Below are positions 22,111-25,699 of a DNA stretch of 25,699 bases, in pieces (position 1 is the stretch's first letter; each line of letters begins with the position of its first letter). Made by a program: the position numbers and the translations under genes. A model generated the notes under the pieces. It made no database searches and was not told the DNA's origin. It saw only the letters and a list, made by a program, of their open reading frames with translations. This DNA is from Pelargonium nanum (lineage: Eukaryota > Streptophyta > Magnoliopsida > Geraniales > Geraniaceae), in NCBI GenBank assembly GCA_036897485.1, contig JAYMTF010001167.1, forward strand, positions 1-25,699. Reading direction: 5' to 3'.

Positions 22111-23096
22111 GTTTGGGTAAGATGAATTGTTTTTGTTGGTGTAATTTCGGTTATTTGGGTTGACTTTTGATTGTATAGTGGTGTAGTGGAAGTATGACTG
22201 TTTTGGTTCTTGTGATTGGGGTATGAACTGTAATTGGGGTTCTTGGAATACTGGTAAGTTTTGTTCTGGGAAGGGACTGTGTTAGACTGTTTCTCTTGTG
22301 TTCTTGCTAAAATCATGGCATGGGTCAAGGTTTAGGGGTCAAAAAGCTTCACCATGATGATAATTTCAGGCTTAAGTCCACTGATAAAACTAGATACAAA
22401 GTAATCCTTAGAAAGATTAGGATTTCTTACCAACATCAAACTTCTCAGCTCATCAAAGTGATCCTCATATTCTTGCACATTCTTTTCCTTCTTAGGCTTG
22501 TTGAATTCAGCCACAATATCTTCATGACCAAAATCTCCAAACATGTCCAGTAGTGCCTGAGTGAAAGTTTCCCAAGTACCTTCTCCTTGCAACATCAGAT
22601 AGTCTTTGAACCACCTGTCTGCTCTCCCCTCCAAGTGAGCTGCTGCAAAATTAATCTTCTCATTTTCAGGGAAGTTGTAGAAGTGGAAGAACTTCTTGCT
22701 CATTCTCAACCAATTTTGAACATCACTTCCATTGAACACAAGAAATTCAAGTGTTAGGAGATTCAAATAGGGATTTCTTCTTGGAGCCACTTCTGGTTCT
22801 CCCCTAGAAGTTTTTGCTTCCCATCTTGGTGCTTGGTCGCCATGATTATGATTCTGAGGAGGATTTGAGCTCTCGACTCCTTTCTCTCTCTTAGCCTCAG
22901 TGCTCTTCCTCAACAAGATGCCCACCGATTTGGTGATTTCCTCAAACCTTTCTTCTGATATGAGATTTTGCTGCTCCAAATTCTGTTGGAACTCCCTCTG
23001 ATTCTCAGTCAATCTCAAGATCGCCTCTCACAACTCAGATACTGCACGATCGGTGTTCTTAGTCATCTCCTCCATGCCATCAATTCTTGCCACCAT
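22111..23096 (-). pseudogene. Gag capsid/nucleocapsid region (remnant)
   Basis: The natural start is probably the ATG at 23096, about 18 nt inside the primer-binding site. The frame is broken by TGA at 23028-23030, by TAA at 22332-22334 and by a frameshift in the Asn/Gln/Tyr-rich stretch near 22165. The conserved plant gypsy capsid core is visible (NWLRMSKKFFHFYNFPENEK, then AAAHLEGRADRWFKDYL and EYEDHFDELRSLM). Confidence 0.88.
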
Positions 23097-23113
23097 TGTT
23101 GCTGGATCAAAGT

Positions 23114-23125
23114 GCTCTGATACCA
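23114..23125 (-). other. Primer-binding site, initiator methionine tRNA type
   Basis: The minus strand reads TGGTATCAGAGC, the standard complement of the plant initiator-Met tRNA 3' end. It starts 4 nt after the 5' LTR. Confidence 0.92.
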
Positions 23126-23129
23126 CTGC

Positions 23130-23519
23130 TGTGGATTTGAACACAATTGACAAACAATCCACAAAAACTCTCTTCGATTAACACACACGCACACAATTTC
23201 TGATGAACAATCAAGAACATTCAGAGCCAAAACCAATTAAGGTCCAATTTCATTGATAAAATCCAGAATGGTTGTTACATCATCTTCTCCCCTTATCTAA
23301 CAGCTTCTCAACAAACTTTGCTGAGCTGGCTCGCTGACTCAGCCTAACGGTTACAACTTGACTCCCAAAACAAACAAACTAAACGATGTAGTATTAGACT
23401 AACTAATTCTACCCAAAACGGCAACGTCTCACTAAAGACTATTAATACCAAAACGACAGCGCAACTTCTATCTTCAACATTCAGATACAATTATTACCAT
23501 TGAAATTGTAGATGCAACA
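23130..23519 (-). repeat. 5' LTR of the retrotransposon
   Basis: 390 bp with TG...CA ends, aligning over its full length with 18278-18669. It would carry the element's promoter, but no individual promoter motif is claimed. Confidence 0.95.
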
Positions 23520-23676
23520 TTGAACGAGATGGTAGATCCAAATGTTAGCAAAGTATTTGCACAACTTTGTGAACTGTAACTATTTTGTAAACTGAAACCT
23601 CATGCCAGAGAGAGCATCATGATGCTTTCTGTTCTAGCAATAGAATCGGAGATGTTGAAAGTTGATGATTATCATT
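23520..23676 (+). pseudogene. Short coding-like remnant beside the retrotransposon
   Basis: Starting at the LTR edge, one plus-strand frame reads LNEMVDPNVSKVFAQLCEL, then a TAA, then in the same frame KPHARESIMMLSVLAIESEM and a final TAA. The residue pattern (DPN...LC..C...ARES.MM.VLA.ESEM) is loosely like the end of a receptor kinase C-lobe. With one internal stop and no matching exon on the other side of the element it can only be a fragment. The family is uncertain. Confidence 0.3.
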
Positions 23677-25400
23677 AATAACTCAAACGAGATTTTTTCC
23701 GAGATCAATAAGTACAAGCTTGAATCACTTATTTTTATAAAGAAGACTGATCAAAGGTTGTGCCTCCGTGGCAGATGTTACTCATAGGTTTGCTAGAGCT
23801 TCAATGGTGGTTTTTGTATAATTTTTTTATCGGCAAAATATACGTTTTCTTGGTTTTGATATGGAGATTTAATGATTTTTTAAACTATAAAATAGATTTA
23901 TGGCCTGATATATGTAGGAAAAAGATGTTATTCTTCACATTTGAATCAAAAATCAAGAAAATGACTTGTAGTAATGGTTGCTTTGTAACTGTAACCTGCC
24001 ATAAGACAATCATTTTTTACTACTTTGTTGAAGCCTACATTTGATCTCTGTTATTTTTTCTTAGAAAAAAGAAGAAGAAATCATAATGAGAACAACTATG
24101 GTCGACCATTTTTATACTTATGTCGACCGTTATAGCATGTAATTTCTCTTGAAAGTCATTTTTACTGAAACAAATCGATCGACCATTTGTATTTTTTATG
24201 GTCAACCAAACCTGAAAACCACTGCAACACGTGAACTTCAAATTTAAGATGTTAAAATAGCATGGTTAACACTTTCATAACTTAACCTTAGCTCTTAACT
24301 TTATGTACTTAACATTGAGAACATGAGATATAGTTCTCAACTTCTCATACATCCATAAGCAACAGAAAAGGAACCCACCACTTCTTCTCTGTTGTATTTT
24401 TCGCCACCAACATCCTCTATCACCGCTACCGCCTCCACAAGCATCAACCTCAACCAGTGTCCTCTGTCACAACCACCTCGAATCTACGCAACAAGTCTTC
24501 TCTTCCACCAAATTTCTTCATATATGATTTCGTATTTGCAATGCATGTGACTCTCTATCAGTTATTGTTAGCTACAAGCTTAGTTATGTACATTAGAGAG
24601 GTATGTTTGAGAATTTAAAGGTTCAATTTTGTGGTTAAATTTGGTTTCAATTTAAAGGCCAATTTTAGGGTTTATGTTGTGTTTACTTTTTTTGTTCAAA
24701 TTGAGATTCAATTTTGTGGGAATTAGAGATAGAAAATTAACTCCTATGTATGTAAATGATTTTTTTGGTTGATATTCATTTACAAGTTTCAATGTCGGTT
24801 TATTTCTTTCACTTTTATATTTTTATGTTTATTATCATTTCTTGGGGTTCAGTTTTATGTGAAATGATCTATTTTTGGGTGCAATCTTTCAACTATCATC
24901 TCACAACTCATACTTGAGTTCATTTATAATTAGATTCCCAAATTTGGTACTCTATTTAATTTTGTGTTTTTAAGTCGTGATTTCATTTTCATGTAAATTT
25001 CATCTCCTCTAAAATGACAATTTTGTATTTTTTGTTCAAATAAAAATTCAATTTTTTTGGAAATTAGGTGTTTAAATTTAGATGATTTGAAATATAGAGC
25101 CATTGGGCTCAATTCTTCTATACAACTCTCTTCTGTTTGAGGGCAATATGGTCTTTCTTCCATAAGTTCACCTCCTTAAAGTATTTATTGTTCTCCACTG
25201 GAGCAAAATGCCTCATGCATCATTTTGCTCCTTTATGTAGCCAAAACCCTATATAGCTCCTATAAAGAGCAAACTAGAAAATTTTACCAAGCAAACTGCA
25301 TCCTATGTGGCAGGTAGCTCCTTCAAGCCAAACCCATGTCGCACCTCCTTTAAGGAGCTAGTACAGCAAGTGCTTTTTTTTTTTTTTTGAAATTGAGTAA
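23677..25400. other. AT-rich repeat-like spacer, no gene seen
   Basis: It contains GTCGACC-type motifs at 24099-24205, a CT/CA-rich stretch at 24370-24520 and an inverted repeat at 25200-25231. Open frames here are short and not protein-like. Confidence 0.45.
25200..25231. repeat. Short perfect inverted repeat
   Basis: GGAGCAAAATG and CATTTTGCTCC form an 11-bp perfect stem around a 10-nt loop. A second small palindrome, CTCCTTTAAGGAG, lies near 25343-25360. They sit in an AGCTCC-rich tract and look like part of a miniature transposon. Confidence 0.55.
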
Positions 25401-25422
25401 GTGCTTGTTTGATAACACTACT
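25401..25422 (+). repeat. Third forward copy of the 11050-type terminal repeat
   Basis: It begins GTGCTTGTTTGATAACACTA and matches the 11051-11072 terminus at 20 of 22 positions. If it is the left end of a related element, the right end lies beyond this window. Confidence 0.55.
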
Positions 25423-25589
25423 TGTTGTTGAAAGTAGTATATTGTTCATGTTTTGGAGTTGCTTGAAGTTAGTACTTTGTTCGGCAAAAACACACAAACT
25501 TCCAGTCAAGCCTCCTTTTGGCAACTTGAAGTTGGCATTTTTGAAAGTCAGCTGATTCGACACAAAAAATCGAGAATGATTCCACCAAT

Positions 25590-25699
25590 GATCGGGTGAC
25601 ACGTGGCTCGCTCGATGTTCAAAGGAAGTCAAATACGGGCCGAGAAAAGTTCGAATGACCCGAGAAAAAGTCCGGAGCGACCGAAGGAATCACGAGCAT
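25590..25699. other. GC-shifted sequence at the window edge, perhaps the edge of another repeat
   Basis: Composition turns GC- and CpG-rich, with CCGAGAAAA units repeated at ~25638 and ~25660. No coding frame continues to the edge. It could be the beginning of another LTR element, which cannot be settled here. Confidence 0.3.

Larger units (their letters stand above)
18278..23519 (-). mobile_element. Decayed Ty3/gypsy LTR retrotransposon, chromovirus type
   Basis: It is about 5.24 kb, read on the minus strand: 5' LTR (23519-23130), primer-binding site, gag, protease, reverse transcriptase, RNase H, integrase, chromodomain, polypurine tract, 3' LTR (18669-18278). Integrase after RNase H is the Ty3/gypsy order, and the GPY motif plus C-terminal chromodomain marks chromoviruses. 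The short LTRs and compact body would suit a Reina-like clade, which is a guess. By hand the LTRs differ at about 25 positions plus one 2-bp gap, near 94 percent identity. Flanking 5-mers (GATGA on the left, TTGAA on the right) do not match, so no target-site duplication is preserved. Coding capacity is destroyed by several stops, frameshifts and an integrase deletion. Confidence 0.95.

Noticed and set aside
24035-25163. Minus-strand short open frames in the right-hand spacer
   Set aside because: They are AT-driven, have no splice-compatible neighbours and show no recognisable domain.

Overview
The window looks like nuclear DNA of a eudicot plant. It is AT-rich, its genes are split by GT-AG introns, and it is littered with plant-type transposable elements. 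I cannot fix the genus from sequence alone. Two intact host genes and one large decayed retrotransposon, all read from the minus strand, account for most of the window.

From 1142 to 10521 lies a 20-exon leucine-rich-repeat receptor kinase gene. Spliced by hand it gives an open frame of about 952 residues with signal peptide, paired-cysteine cap, ten LRRs (mostly one per 72-nt exon), a cysteine-containing outer juxtamembrane domain, one membrane span and an RD-type Ser/Thr kinase. It closely resembles the Arabidopsis At1g06840 type (LRR-VIII-1). Its introns carry a 714-bp near-perfect palindrome (intron 8), and a tRNA-derived SINE-like head flanked by a duplicated segment (intron 2).

From 10522 to 13799 there is promoter sequence and then a transposon-rich spacer. 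It holds an element with 23-bp perfect terminal inverted repeats, further copies of that terminus, a GC-rich island with TCGCGA hairpins, and a scrap resembling the tail of a LINE reverse transcriptase.

From 13800 to 17088 is a six-exon gene for a 425-residue coiled-coil protein of unknown function. All five of its introns are phase 0. A TCTGG pentanucleotide repeat and TGGGCY (site II) motifs lie upstream.

From 18278 to 23519 is a complete-length but dead Ty3/gypsy chromovirus-type LTR retrotransposon. It has 392/390-bp LTRs, an initiator-Met tRNA primer site, a polypurine tract, gag, protease, reverse transcriptase, RNase H, integrase and a C-terminal chromodomain. It carries several stops and frameshifts, a mutated protease active site, and a deletion of most of the integrase catalytic core. 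The rest, to 25699, is AT-rich repeat-like sequence with one further copy of the 11-12 kb terminal repeat and a GC shift at the right edge.

The two host genes show no functional link. I see no clearly new biological system. The most interesting items are the intronic 714-bp foldback, the four-copy terminal-repeat family, the intron-2 SINE and duplication complex, and the mutation pattern of the retroelement.
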